Shown here piece by piece: positions 1 to 7,247 of a stretch of 63,635 nucleotides of DNA (within the stretch, counting starts at the first letter, position 1; each line of letters opens with the position of its first letter). The translations under genes were made by a program, and so were the position numbers. The DNA comes from Sva-07 sp031398325 (lineage in GTDB: Bacteria > Actinomycetota > Acidimicrobiia > Acidimicrobiales > Ilumatobacteraceae): assembly GCA_031398325.1 (NCBI GenBank), contig JANNNB010000241.1:1-63635 (forward strand), read 5' to 3'. The notes below the pieces were generated by a model. The model was not told where the DNA came from and made no database searches. It saw nothing but the letters and a program-made list of their open reading frames with translations.

Positions 1-328
1 CGGCGAGGAACGGCCAGCCACCCCACCAGAACACGATCGATCCGAGCACCGGCCCGTACCACGCCATCAACGGAAGATCGAGCGAGTAGCCGAACCACTC
101 CATCACCATCTCGCTCGTGACCACGAGCGGGATCGTGAGCGCCAGACTCAGCCAGAACCGGCGCCGGAACATCTCCGGATCGTGCCCGGCATGCTTGTCA
201 TGACCACCGTGCCCACCCTGGTCATGGCGGCCGTGATGACCCTTGCCCACCCGCGTGGGTCCGGACACGGACTCCGTGGGGGCGGCGTGACTCTCGTGTG
301 TGCCCGGGCGGTGATGTACCTGATCCAT
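1..328 (-). CDS. copB: Copper-translocating P-type ATPase, CopB-like (5' end only)
   Basis: Only the N-terminal 109 residues lie in the window; the gene runs off the left edge. The protein opens with a His-rich stretch (repeated HH, GGH and GHD groups over about residues 5-48) and continues into a first membrane segment of the type seen in CopB-like heavy-metal ATPases (FWLSLALTIPLVVTSEMVME, then a Trp-rich second segment near GWPFLA). His-rich tails instead of a CxxC HMA domain are typical of the CopB group, which exports copper or silver ions. The ATG at 328 has a strong GAGGAGG Shine-Dalgarno five bases upstream, and a CsoR-like operator lies just beyond. Metal specificity cannot be judged without the CPx and later motifs. 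Confidence 0.82.
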   Translation of the reverse strand, partial: MDQVHHRPGTHESHAAPTESVSGPTRVGKGHHGRHDQGGHGGHDKHAGHDPEMFRRRFWLSLALTIPLVVTSEMVMEWFGYSLDLPLMAWYGPVLGSIVFWWGGWPFLA

Positions 329-353
329 GATGACCTCCTCACTGGCAGCAACC

Positions 354-370
354 ATACCCCCGGGGGGTAT
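354..370. promoter_or_regulatory. CsoR-type copper operator upstream of copB
   Basis: ATACCCCCGGGGGGTAT is a G/C-tract inverted repeat flanked by A/T, the form expected of a CsoR operator. It lies 26-42 bp upstream of the copB start and closely matches the palindrome between copZ and csoR at 34.6 kb. A TATGGT hexamer (351-356, reading leftward) could be the -10 element, with its end in the repeat. CsoR control is inferred from the match. Confidence 0.65.
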
Positions 371-442
371 ATTCCGATCACGTGGCCGAGCAACGCCCCT
401 CGACACGGCGCGCATCGACCAGCCCGGCCCGCCCCGCCGATG

Positions 443-740
443 TCATGACACCGGCCAGAGCCGCGGATTGCCGGGGCCGTCGATGACCGAGCCCGTCGTC
501 GCACCGCCGAGCCACATCGCCTGGTCGAACGCCCGGAACGGTGTCGCGTTCGCCGAGAGGGCGTTGATTGGTCGAGGCGCGTTGCACCGCTTCCTCGATC
601 CCCGGACGGTAGGCCGCGACCTCATCAGCAGTGGCCAGACAGCGCACCACCGTGTGGCCATCACGATCGAACTCGGCAACGAGTTCGGCCGCCACGACGT
701 GGGTGCCGTCGAGCGGGGGTAGCGCCGCGTCGGCTCGCAT
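443..740 (-). pseudogene. Remnant of a phytanoyl-CoA dioxygenase family gene
   Basis: Reading leftward from 740, the translation looks like the N-terminus of a PhyH-family oxygenase (LVAEFDRDGHTVVRCL, then GIEEAVQRA and RPLGERDT). Near 545 the frame must shift by one base to continue with FRAFDQAMWLGG before a stop at 443. The Fe-binding HxD and distal His regions are absent, so the gene is both frameshifted and truncated. An intact PhyH gene lies at 28.9 kb. Nothing recognisable follows between 741 and 900. Confidence 0.55.
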
Positions 741-900
741 GGCTGGACGCTAACGGATCGGCGCGAGGGCCGAACCGCCGGCTCGGATCGACCGAAGCCG
801 ACCGGGAGTTGAAGTCGAGCTCGAGACGCGGCAGCGTTGGTGCCGGGCCGACACCCGGCCGCACGAACGGGGATGTAGGTGCGGTGGCCGGGGTCGGCGG

Positions 901-1320
901 TCAGCCGATCGGGCGTCGCAGCTCGACGACGAGTTCGGTGACGGCGATCCAGCCGAACGCCCACAGGAGACCGGCCGCCGTGTAGGCCCAGGCGTCGCCT
1001 GTCTGACCGTAGAGGTCGGGAGCGAACCCCAGCGCTGCACCGTCGAACAGGAGTGACCCGCTGATGGCCGCCCATGCGAGCCAGCGCGGGTCGACCTCGA
1101 TGCGTCGCGCCAACGCCCAGAGCGGCAGGACGATCGTCGGTGCCGAGAGTGCAAGGACCACATAGACGGCCACACGCGATCCAACGTCGGTGAGCCACGA
1201 CTCGGGAATGAGTCGGATGACGAGAGCGAAGCCGAGCGCGATCAGCAGGCCGAGCACCAGGCCGACGCCCAGCGTCCTGACGTGCGGCTGGCCGGTCGGC
1301 GGCACGACGGGAGCGCCCAT
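901..1320 (-). CDS. Small four-helix membrane protein, function unknown
   Basis: The 139-residue protein has about four hydrophobic segments (residues ~17-37, 48-70, 80-100, 108-128) joined by short charged loops, so it should lie in the cytoplasmic membrane. It resembles small conserved membrane proteins of the DUF5367 kind (LLFDGAALGFAPDLYG motif), but I hold that loosely. Its ATG shares an A with the TGA of the epoxide-hydrolase-like gene upstream (TGATG), so the two are probably translationally coupled and under the same TetR-type operator. Confidence 0.7.
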   Translation of the reverse strand: MGAPVVPPTGQPHVRTLGVGLVLGLLIALGFALVIRLIPESWLTDVGSRVAVYVVLALSAPTIVLPLWALARRIEVDPRWLAWAAISGSLLFDGAALGFAPDLYGQTGDAWAYTAAGLLWAFGWIAVTELVVELRRPIG

Positions 1321-1712
1321 CAGACCGCAGCTGGGTCGTGGATCTTGGCCGCGGTAGCAGCGTCGAAGTAGTCGCGCCAGACGGTGATCTTTCCGTCGTG
1401 AACTTCGAAGACACTGTTGACCGGCAGTTCGCGCCAGCCGTGATCGAGGCGGTGACGGTCGAGGCGCTCGAGGAACACGACCGGACCGGCTACGGCCTGG
1501 CGAAGGATCACGAACTCGTTCTCGTGGATCCCGGCGGCGAAGGGCTCGAGCACCTCACGTACCCCGGCATGCCCGTGGACGGTCAGCAGGGGGATGTTGG
1601 TGTATTCGACATCGTCGGCCAGGAAGCCCAGTGCCCTGGGAAGATCCAGGACGGCGAATGCGTCCAGGAAGGACTCCACGGTCTGGAGCGGGGCAGCTTC
1701 GTCGATGGTCAT
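1320..1712 (-). CDS. Limonene-1,2-epoxide hydrolase-like / SnoaL-like enzyme
   Basis: A 130-residue alpha+beta-barrel protein of the LEH/SnoaL family, which opens epoxides by one-step general acid/base hydrolysis. The residues of the LEH active site can be placed: Tyr37 and Asn39 (EYTN), Arg83 and Asp85 (ERLDR), and Asp114 (WRDYFD). All five being present argues for real hydrolase activity rather than a SnoaL-type cyclase, though the substrate is unknown. The start at 1712 is supported by GAGGAG eight bases upstream. It is divergent from a TetR gene and separated from it by two palindromic sites. Confidence 0.8.
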   Translation of the reverse strand: MTIDEAAPLQTVESFLDAFAVLDLPRALGFLADDVEYTNIPLLTVHGHAGVREVLEPFAAGIHENEFVILRQAVAGPVVFLERLDRHRLDHGWRELPVNSVFEVHDGKITVWRDYFDAATAAKIHDPAAV

Positions 1713-1736
1713 GGTCGGGTCTCCTCGGACGTACTT

Positions 1737-1776
1737 GTAGTGATCACTACGGAAATTTATTCGCAGTGACCACTAC
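1737..1776. promoter_or_regulatory. Tandem palindromic operators between LEH-like and TetR genes
   Basis: GTAGTGATCACTAC (1737-1750) is a perfect 14-bp palindrome. A second, imperfect copy, GCAGTGACCACTAC, lies at 1763-1776, 26 bp centre to centre, and ends 11 bp before the tetR start. An A/T-rich AAATTTATT lies between. The arrangement fits binding by the adjacent TetR protein, controlling both itself and the leftward genes. Confidence 0.65.
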
Positions 1777-1787
1777 AGTCAAGATCG

Positions 1788-2360
1788 ATGGGTTACCGGC
1801 ACACGCGGGAAGACATCCTCGGAGGTGCGCTCGCCGTCGCATTCGACGACGGGCTCAGCCAGCTCACGTTCGGGCGGGTCGCCAAGCGGCTCGGCATCAG
1901 CGATCGCATCGTCGTCTACTACTTCCCCTCCAAGGACGAACTCGTCAGCGAGGTCCTCTTCGCCGTCGGAAGCCAGCTCCAGCAGACACTCGAGCCCGTG
2001 TTCGGATCGCCGGCGACCGACTACCTCGAGTTGGTGCGGGCGGCGTGGCCGATCGTCGCGCTGCCTGACGCCGATCCCGTTTTCGCGCTCTTCTTCGAGG
2101 CGAATGGCCTTGCAGCTGCAGGGCGCGAACCCTTCCGCACGCTTGTGCCGCATCTCGTCGACGCATGGATCACCTGGGCCGCCGAGTTCTTCCAGGGCTC
2201 CCCGGCACACCGCCGCACCGAGGCCGAAGCCGCCATCGCGCTCCTCGATGGGCTCCTTCTCGTCCGGCAACTCGCCGGACCGACCGCTGCTGACCGTGCC
2301 GCAACGAGACTCGGGGTGATCGTCGACGGCAGCGGCGGACCGGCCCGAAAGTCGAAGTAG
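1788..2360 (+). CDS. TetR/AcrR family transcriptional regulator
   Basis: The 190-residue protein has the N-terminal TetR helix-turn-helix (TREDILGGALAVAFDDG, then LTFGRVAKRLGISDRIVVYYF and KDELV), which fits the family closely, followed by a variable ligand-binding all-helical domain. It probably represses the divergent LEH-like operon and its own operon through the two palindromes immediately upstream. The enolase-superfamily gene starts 7 bp downstream, so repressor and enzymes are likely cotranscribed. The ligand is unknown. Confidence 0.88.
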   Translation: MGYRHTREDILGGALAVAFDDGLSQLTFGRVAKRLGISDRIVVYYFPSKDELVSEVLFAVGSQLQQTLEPVFGSPATDYLELVRAAWPIVALPDADPVFALFFEANGLAAAGREPFRTLVPHLVDAWITWAAEFFQGSPAHRRTEAEAAIALLDGLLLVRQLAGPTAADRAATRLGVIVDGSGGPARKSK

Positions 2361-2367
2361 GCCGGAC

Positions 2368-3531
2368 GTGCGCATCGTCGAGATCCGCGAGATCGCCGTC
2401 CCCCTGCGTGGCGACGTGGAGAACGCAGTGGTGAGCTTCGCCGATCACGCCGTTTCGCTCGTCGCGGTGGTGAGTGATGTCGTGCGCTCGGGCCGGCCGC
2501 TTGTCGGCATCGCGTTCAACTCGATCGGCCGGCACGCGCAGAGCGGAATCGTCCGCGACCGATTGGTGTCACGGGTGCTCGACGCCGACCCGGACAGCCT
2601 GGTCGCAGCGGACGGGCTCGTCGATCCGGCGGCGGTGCTGGCGGCGATGATGCGCGGCGAGAAGCCGGGCGGGCACGGTGACCGCGCGGGGGCGGCCGCC
2701 GCCGTCGAGTTGGCGTGCTGGGATCTGCTCGCCAAGTTCCACGACCAGCCCGCCTACTCGACGATCGCCGCTGCATTCGGGCGAGCGCCCGTTCGCGACG
2801 GGGTCCCGGTCTACGCCGGCGGGGGTTACTACGTGCCCGGCAAAGGCGTACCGGAGCTGCGAGCCGAACTCACCGACTATCGCGAGGCGGGTTACGCGGC
2901 GGTCAAGATCAAGATCGGCGGCGCATCGCTGACCGAGGACATGGAGCGTCTGGACGCCGCCGCCGCCGTGATGGGCGGAGGGGATGGCGTCGCTGTCGAC
3001 GCGAACGGTCGCTTCGACCTCGACACGGCGCTCGCCTACGGACGCGCCATGGAAGGGCTGGGTCTGCGGTGGTACGAGGAGGCCGGCGACCCACTCGACT
3101 TCGACCTCAACCGGGAACTCGCCGAGGCGTATCCCGGGGCACTCGCGACGGGTGAGAACCTGTTCTCCACGCAGGACGTGCGAAACCTTGTACGGTATGG
3201 CGGCGTTCGAGCCGATCGGGACGTCTTCCAGATGGATGCCGGGTTGAGCTACGGGCTCACGGAATACGCGCGGATGATCGAGCTGCTGGAGGCGCACGGC
3301 ATCGACCGTCGCGCCGCTCAGCCTCATGGCGGACACCTGATCAACCTGCACATCGTCGCCGGACTCGGGCTCGGCGGTTGCGAGGCCTACCCCGGCGTGT
3401 TCGAGCCGTTCGGCGGCTACAGCCCCGGCTGCCGACTGGCCGACGGCCTGATCCGGCCGGCCGACGATCCTGGCTTCGGTCTGGAGGCCAAGCCCGGCCT
3501 CGCCGACGAGATCGCCCGACTGATCGCGTGA
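2368..3531 (+). CDS. Enolase-superfamily acid-sugar dehydratase, D(-)-tartrate dehydratase-like
   Basis: The 387-residue protein belongs to the mandelate racemase/muconate lactonising branch of the enolase superfamily. It carries the catalytic Lys pair K180/K182 (VKIKIGGA), metal ligands D211 (VDANGRF), E237 (WYEE) and E263 (TGEN), and the catalytic His320 in QPHGGH. From memory the tartrate dehydratase TarD has K184, D213, E239, E265 and H322 in a 389-residue chain. A constant shift of two makes orthology plausible. It would dehydrate D-tartrate or a close acid sugar to a keto acid. A ketopantoate-reductase-like gene follows 24 bp later. Confidence 0.8.
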   Translation: MRIVEIREIAVPLRGDVENAVVSFADHAVSLVAVVSDVVRSGRPLVGIAFNSIGRHAQSGIVRDRLVSRVLDADPDSLVAADGLVDPAAVLAAMMRGEKPGGHGDRAGAAAAVELACWDLLAKFHDQPAYSTIAAAFGRAPVRDGVPVYAGGGYYVPGKGVPELRAELTDYREAGYAAVKIKIGGASLTEDMERLDAAAAVMGGGDGVAVDANGRFDLDTALAYGRAMEGLGLRWYEEAGDPLDFDLNRELAEAYPGALATGENLFSTQDVRNLVRYGGVRADRDVFQMDAGLSYGLTEYARMIELLEAHGIDRRAAQPHGGHLINLHIVAGLGLGGCEAYPGVFEPFGGYSPGCRLADGLIRPADDPGFGLEAKPGLADEIARLIA

Positions 3532-3555
3532 TCGGCCTGGCGTGAAGATCGAGCC

Positions 3556-4473
3556 ATGAAGATCGCAGTCGTCGGGTGTGGGGCGATGGGCTCGGTGTAC
3601 GCGACGCGCCTGGCGCTGGGTGGCCACGACGTGTTGGTGACGGCAACGAGAAGCGACCACGTAGCGGCGATGAATGCCGACGGCCTCCACGTGGCGGGGC
3701 CCGACGGCAACCTGCACGCCAGTGTTCGGGCCTACCTGACGCCCCCGGCCGAACGGGTCGACCTCGTCGTGGTGGCGGTCAAGGCGGCCGACGCGCGGCG
3801 AGCCGCGGCAGAGGCCAGCGTGCTCGTTGGCGACACGACGACGATCGTCACCATCCAGAACGGGCTCGGCGCGGCCGACGATGTCGCCGACGAACTCGGA
3901 GCGGATCGACTCGTCGTCGGCATCGCCAGCGGGTTCGGTGCCGAACTGACCGGGCCGGGTCACGCCCGGCACCACGCGATGAAGGCGCTGCGCTTCGGCG
4001 CGTTCGGCGGACTCGACCCAGCGGCGGTCGCGGTGGTCGCCGAAGCTTGGAGGGCCGGCGGTTTCGATGTCGAGGCGGTGACCGACATCGTGGCGATGCA
4101 GTGGGAGAAGTTGATCTGCAACGTGGCCTACAGCGCTCCGTGCGCACTGACTGGCATGACGGTCGGTGAGGTGATGGACGACGCCGACGTCGGGCCGGTG
4201 AGTCGCGCCGCAGCGGTCGAGGCCTGGGAGACCGCACTGGCACTCGGGGTCGCCATCGACGTGGCCGACCCCATCGAGCACGTGCGGAACTTCGGCGCGC
4301 AGATGCCAGCGGCCAAGCCGTCGGCACTGCAGGACATCGAGGCGGGCCGCGTGAGTGAGATCGGCGTGATCAACGGCGCGATACCGCGTGAGGCGGCACG
4401 GATCGGGCGCACCGCGCCCGTGAACGCCACCCTCACCGGGCTGGTGCGCGCGCGTGAGGCCCGCGCGGTCTGA
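3556..4473 (+). CDS. 2-dehydropantoate 2-reductase family (PanE/ApbA-like) oxidoreductase
   Basis: The 305-residue protein has an N-terminal Rossmann fold with the nucleotide loop VGCGAMGS, and the family's catalytic Lys/Asn region (WEKLICNVAYSAPCALTG, residues ~184-201). PanE reduces ketopantoate with NADPH in pantothenate synthesis, but many members reduce other 2-keto acids. Placement straight after a tartrate-dehydratase-like enzyme suggests it reduces the keto acid that enzyme releases, so I give no panE symbol. The true panE may lie elsewhere. Confidence 0.8.
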   Translation: MKIAVVGCGAMGSVYATRLALGGHDVLVTATRSDHVAAMNADGLHVAGPDGNLHASVRAYLTPPAERVDLVVVAVKAADARRAAAEASVLVGDTTTIVTIQNGLGAADDVADELGADRLVVGIASGFGAELTGPGHARHHAMKALRFGAFGGLDPAAVAVVAEAWRAGGFDVEAVTDIVAMQWEKLICNVAYSAPCALTGMTVGEVMDDADVGPVSRAAAVEAWETALALGVAIDVADPIEHVRNFGAQMPAAKPSALQDIEAGRVSEIGVINGAIPREAARIGRTAPVNATLTGLVRAREARAV

Positions 4474-4503
4474 CGTCGCGGCGGGCGCTGACTCGCCGGA
4501 TCG

Positions 4504-5028
4504 TCAGATCCGCGCTGGTCGATGGAGCTGGGCGATCCGGCGGCCGGTCGCGGCCATCACGCCACGCATCTCGACGGGGAGCAGGACCTCGACATCGGTG
4601 CCGAGCGTGAGGAGCTCGTGGATCGCGTTTTCATATGAGTCGAACCTGAACGACCCCTCGGTCCAGTCGGGGCGGTCGAGCGCTTGTGTCGAATCGCGGC
4701 GCGGTCGCCAGCCTCCCGGCCGTCCGTTGACGATCGCCAGTTGCAGCGCGGCCGGGGCGACGCGAACGCGAACCCGGCGGAGCTGTCCGCGCGGCGCGTC
4801 GAGTCCGGCGGGGAGTCGTGGGATGGTGCGCTCGAAGGTGTCCAGGAGCTGAAAGCCGCCCTGCGGTCCGCGTGTGGCATAGACGGGGACACCGGCGGCG
4901 GAGAGCGCGTCGATGTCGCGCAAGACGGTGCGCTGCGAGACCTGGAGCTGGTCGGCGAGTTCGGCGGCCGTGTGGCGTCGACCGTCCTGGAGGATCAGCA
5001 CGAGCCGGAGAAGACGTCCAGCACGCAT
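4504..5028 (-). CDS. Short YafY-type HTH regulator
   Basis: A winged helix-turn-helix of the HTH_11/DeoR type fills the first half (RLLRLVLILQDGRRHTAAEL, then QVSQRTVLRDIDALSAAGVPVYA and GPQGGFQLLD). In typical YafY proteins a full WYL domain of more than 100 residues follows. Here only a reduced C-terminal region is left (RVRVAPAALQLAIVNGRPGG, ending GTDVEVLLPVEMRG), about 174 residues in all. I chose the ATG at 5028 because family members begin MRAGRLLRL; an in-frame ATG at 5061 is also possible. The ligand and targets are unknown. Confidence 0.75.
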   Translation of the reverse strand: MRAGRLLRLVLILQDGRRHTAAELADQLQVSQRTVLRDIDALSAAGVPVYATRGPQGGFQLLDTFERTIPRLPAGLDAPRGQLRRVRVRVAPAALQLAIVNGRPGGWRPRRDSTQALDRPDWTEGSFRFDSYENAIHELLTLGTDVEVLLPVEMRGVMAATGRRIAQLHRPARI

Positions 5029-5089
5029 GAATAGGTGTGATGATCGAGAGAGGCCCTGCATCGGTCAGCTGACGGAGGACCGCCGAATC

Positions 5090-5557
5090 TCACTCGTCTT
5101 TGCGCCGGAGGCGGGCGGTGAAGCCGAGATAGGTCCACACGAGTTCGTCGCCGACGAGGCGGCGGGTCACCTCGATGAGGACCCCGACCGGCCGCAGGAC
5201 GTGCACGCCGTCCTCGAACGAGGCGACGACGGTGATCGGGGTGGTCTTGTCGAACTCGGCGACGTCGTGCACGCCGTGCTCCTCGGTGCCGTCGCAGCGC
5301 ATGGCGTGGACGATCCCGCCCGCCGTCACGATCGCCCGGTCGCCGCACTGCTCGATCCGCTGCTCGGACCCGATCGCACGGTGCGTCGGATCCTCGACAC
5401 CACCGACGTCGACGGACACGACCACCCACGTGCCCCGCATGTCGGGCGCACCGTCGATGATCGGCTGGGTGCACGCTGTGAGAAACGGTGGGGGCATCTC
5501 GGTCCAACCACCGGTCGGGGTGTACGCGACCGGGATGTCGTCAGCCGAAACGGTCAC
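5090..5557 (-). CDS. Uncharacterised beta-rich protein coupled to a haloalkane dehalogenase
   Basis: The 155-residue protein starts with GTG at 5557, which overlaps the TGA of the dehalogenase by four bases (GTGA). No signal peptide or membrane segment is visible. The sequence alternates short beta-like stretches (GTWVVVSVDV, AIVTAGGIVHAM, TPITVVASFEDGVHVL, LVWTYLGFTARL), suggesting a lipocalin-like or barrel fold, but I do not recognise the family. Strict coupling to the dehalogenase suggests a role in the same pathway, for example binding a hydrophobic substrate. Confidence 0.7.
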   Translation of the reverse strand: MTVSADDIPVAYTPTGGWTEMPPPFLTACTQPIIDGAPDMRGTWVVVSVDVGGVEDPTHRAIGSEQRIEQCGDRAIVTAGGIVHAMRCDGTEEHGVHDVAEFDKTTPITVVASFEDGVHVLRPVGVLIEVTRRLVGDELVWTYLGFTARLRRKDE

Positions 5558-6531
5558 GACGGCGTCGATTCTTCCTCGACGCGACGCAGGACGTGCCTGA
5601 CGACCGTCGGTCCGTGGGTGTTCTGGAGGAAGTGGTGAGCCTCGGGAATCAGGTCGAACGACGCGCCCATGCGTTCGGCCCACGTGCGACCCCACGCCTC
5701 GTTGAACACGTCGTCCAGGCCGCCCCACACGAAGTGGACCGGCTTGTCCCAGCCGAGCAGCATGTTGTAGTGCATCGTCTGCGCAGCACCGTTGCCGCTG
5801 GCGTAGTCGTTCGCCGGGATGGACAGCGGGAACATCCGCAGCCCGTTGTAGGCGTCATCGTCCAATCCCCGGAACGGCGCCGAGAACCCTGCGTACATCG
5901 CCGCCGCCTCGCCGTCGAGCTCGGGCTCGGTACCGGCCGTCAACGCCCCGAACACCGTGACCGGCTCCACCACGCGGCTCGACAGCAACAAGACCAGCGC
6001 GACGTTCGGTGTCTCACGATGGAAGTGGCCGCCCTCGCGCCACGCCGCCATCCAGTTGCCGATGGCATCGGTGTACTCGAAACCGGGATGGTGGAGCCAC
6101 GTGTTCATGATGACCAGCCGGTCGAACCGGTCCGGCATGGTGGCAGCCTGGGCGAGACCGATCGGACCACCCCAGTCCTGGCACACCAGGGTGATGTGCT
6201 GCAGGTCGAGCGCGCACACGAGTGACACGAGCACCTCGGTGTGGCGGGCGATCGAATACCAATTCGCGTCGGTCGGCTTGTCACTGCGCCCGAAACCCAG
6301 ATGGTCCGGGGCGATGCACCGGTACCCCGCCTCGACCAACTGGGAGATCATCGTCCGGTACAGGTATCCCCACGTCGGCATGCCGTGCAGCAGCAGCATC
6401 ACTGGACCGTCGGCGGGACCCACGTCGACGTAGTGGACCCGCAGGTCCTTCCACTGGTGGTACCGCGGTTCGTAGGGCCAGTCCTCGAGGACATCGAAGT
6501 GGACGTCGTCGGTGCGGGCGAACTGCGTCAT
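5554..6531 (-). CDS. Haloalkane dehalogenase (HLD-I type), leftward arm
   Basis: The 325-residue alpha/beta-hydrolase has the oxyanion motif HGMPTWGYLYR (49-59), nucleophile Asp119 followed by halide-binding Trp120 in CQDWGG, a probable catalytic Asp273 (GGLDD) and His300 (EAHHFLQ). These fit subfamily HLD-I, which hydrolyses C-halogen bonds via an ester intermediate. The usual Glu after HFxQ is replaced (HFLQNT). It could still be a related epoxide or ester hydrolase, but the DW pair argues for a dehalogenase. It is transcribed divergently from a TetR gene with a shared palindrome, and precedes a 155-residue partner. Confidence 0.8.
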   Translation of the reverse strand: MTQFARTDDVHFDVLEDWPYEPRYHQWKDLRVHYVDVGPADGPVMLLLHGMPTWGYLYRTMISQLVEAGYRCIAPDHLGFGRSDKPTDANWYSIARHTEVLVSLVCALDLQHITLVCQDWGGPIGLAQAATMPDRFDRLVIMNTWLHHPGFEYTDAIGNWMAAWREGGHFHRETPNVALVLLLSSRVVEPVTVFGALTAGTEPELDGEAAAMYAGFSAPFRGLDDDAYNGLRMFPLSIPANDYASGNGAAQTMHYNMLLGWDKPVHFVWGGLDDVFNEAWGRTWAERMGASFDLIPEAHHFLQNTHGPTVVRHVLRRVEEESTPS

Positions 6532-6540
6532 CCCACAAAC

Positions 6541-6574
6541 GTAACTATTGCGATGCCAACATGCAATAGTTTAC
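6541..6574. promoter_or_regulatory. Inverted-repeat operator in the dehalogenase/TetR divergent promoter
   Basis: AACTATTGC (6543-6551) and GCAATAGTT (6563-6571) form a perfect 9-bp inverted repeat with an 11-bp spacer. It sits 12 bp above the leftward dehalogenase start and just before the tetR start at 6576, so one bound repressor could silence both arms. This is the only A/T-rich patch nearby. Confidence 0.7.
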
Positions 6575-6575
6575 A

Positions 6576-7247
6576 GTGGCGGCGATGGGGACGACGACGG
6601 AGCCGATGGACGGCCGCCACGCGCGTCGTCAGCGCAATCGCGAGGCGATCGTCAGTGCGGCCTTCGAGCTGATCCTCGAGGGCAAGAGCCCGCCGTCGGC
6701 GGAGGACGTCGCTGAACGTGCCGGTGTGTCGGTCTCGTCGATCTTCCGGAACTTCGACGGGCTCGTCGACATCCAGCAGCAGGCGCACGAGCTCTTCCGG
6801 GAGCGCTACTCCCATCTGTTGCTCGCAACACCGCCGCCGGATTCCGACGTCGATGCGCGAATCGACTTCTTGCTCCGAACTCGCCTCGACCTCTACGAAC
6901 AGGCGAGCCCACTGATGACGCTCGCTCGCAGGCGTGCGCTCGGGAGTGACAGGTGGCGCGCCGACATCGCTGCGAGCCGAGAAGCACTCGGTCGGCAACT
7001 GCGAACCTGCTTCGCTCCCGAACTGGACGAGCTGTCACCGGCCGACGCGGCCGATCTGGTCTCGATACTCGATGCCATGACCTCGCTCGAAGCGTTCGAG
7101 CTGCTCACGGCGGGCCATGCCCGTACCCGCCGACAGATGACCCGATCGTTGACGCTCGCCATCCATGCCGTGCTCGCAGGGTGGCCGTCACCGAACAGCA
7201 CGTCACGGAACGGAACGCCTCCGACAGATCCGCAGGAGCAATCATGA
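6576..7247 (+). CDS. TetR/AcrR family regulator of the sulfatase/dehalogenase divergon
   Basis: The protein has 223 residues with an N-terminal HTH (RQRNREAIVSAAFELILEG, then SAEDVAERAGVSVSSIFRNF) and a helical effector domain. In-frame ATGs at 6585 and 6606 are alternative starts, and the latter would put translation clear of the operator. Its TGA overlaps the sulfatase ATG by four bases, so it is the first gene of a six-gene rightward operon. By position it probably senses the pathway substrate and controls both arms. Confidence 0.88.
   Translation: MAAMGTTTEPMDGRHARRQRNREAIVSAAFELILEGKSPPSAEDVAERAGVSVSSIFRNFDGLVDIQQQAHELFRERYSHLLLATPPPDSDVDARIDFLLRTRLDLYEQASPLMTLARRRALGSDRWRADIAASREALGRQLRTCFAPELDELSPADAADLVSILDAMTSLEAFELLTAGHARTRRQMTRSLTLAIHAVLAGWPSPNSTSRNGTPPTDPQEQS

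Noticed and set aside
2569..4281. A 570-codon leftward open frame across the dehydratase and PanE-like genes
   Set aside because: It spans two well-supported genes on the other strand and reads as low-complexity His/Arg/Gly-rich sequence.
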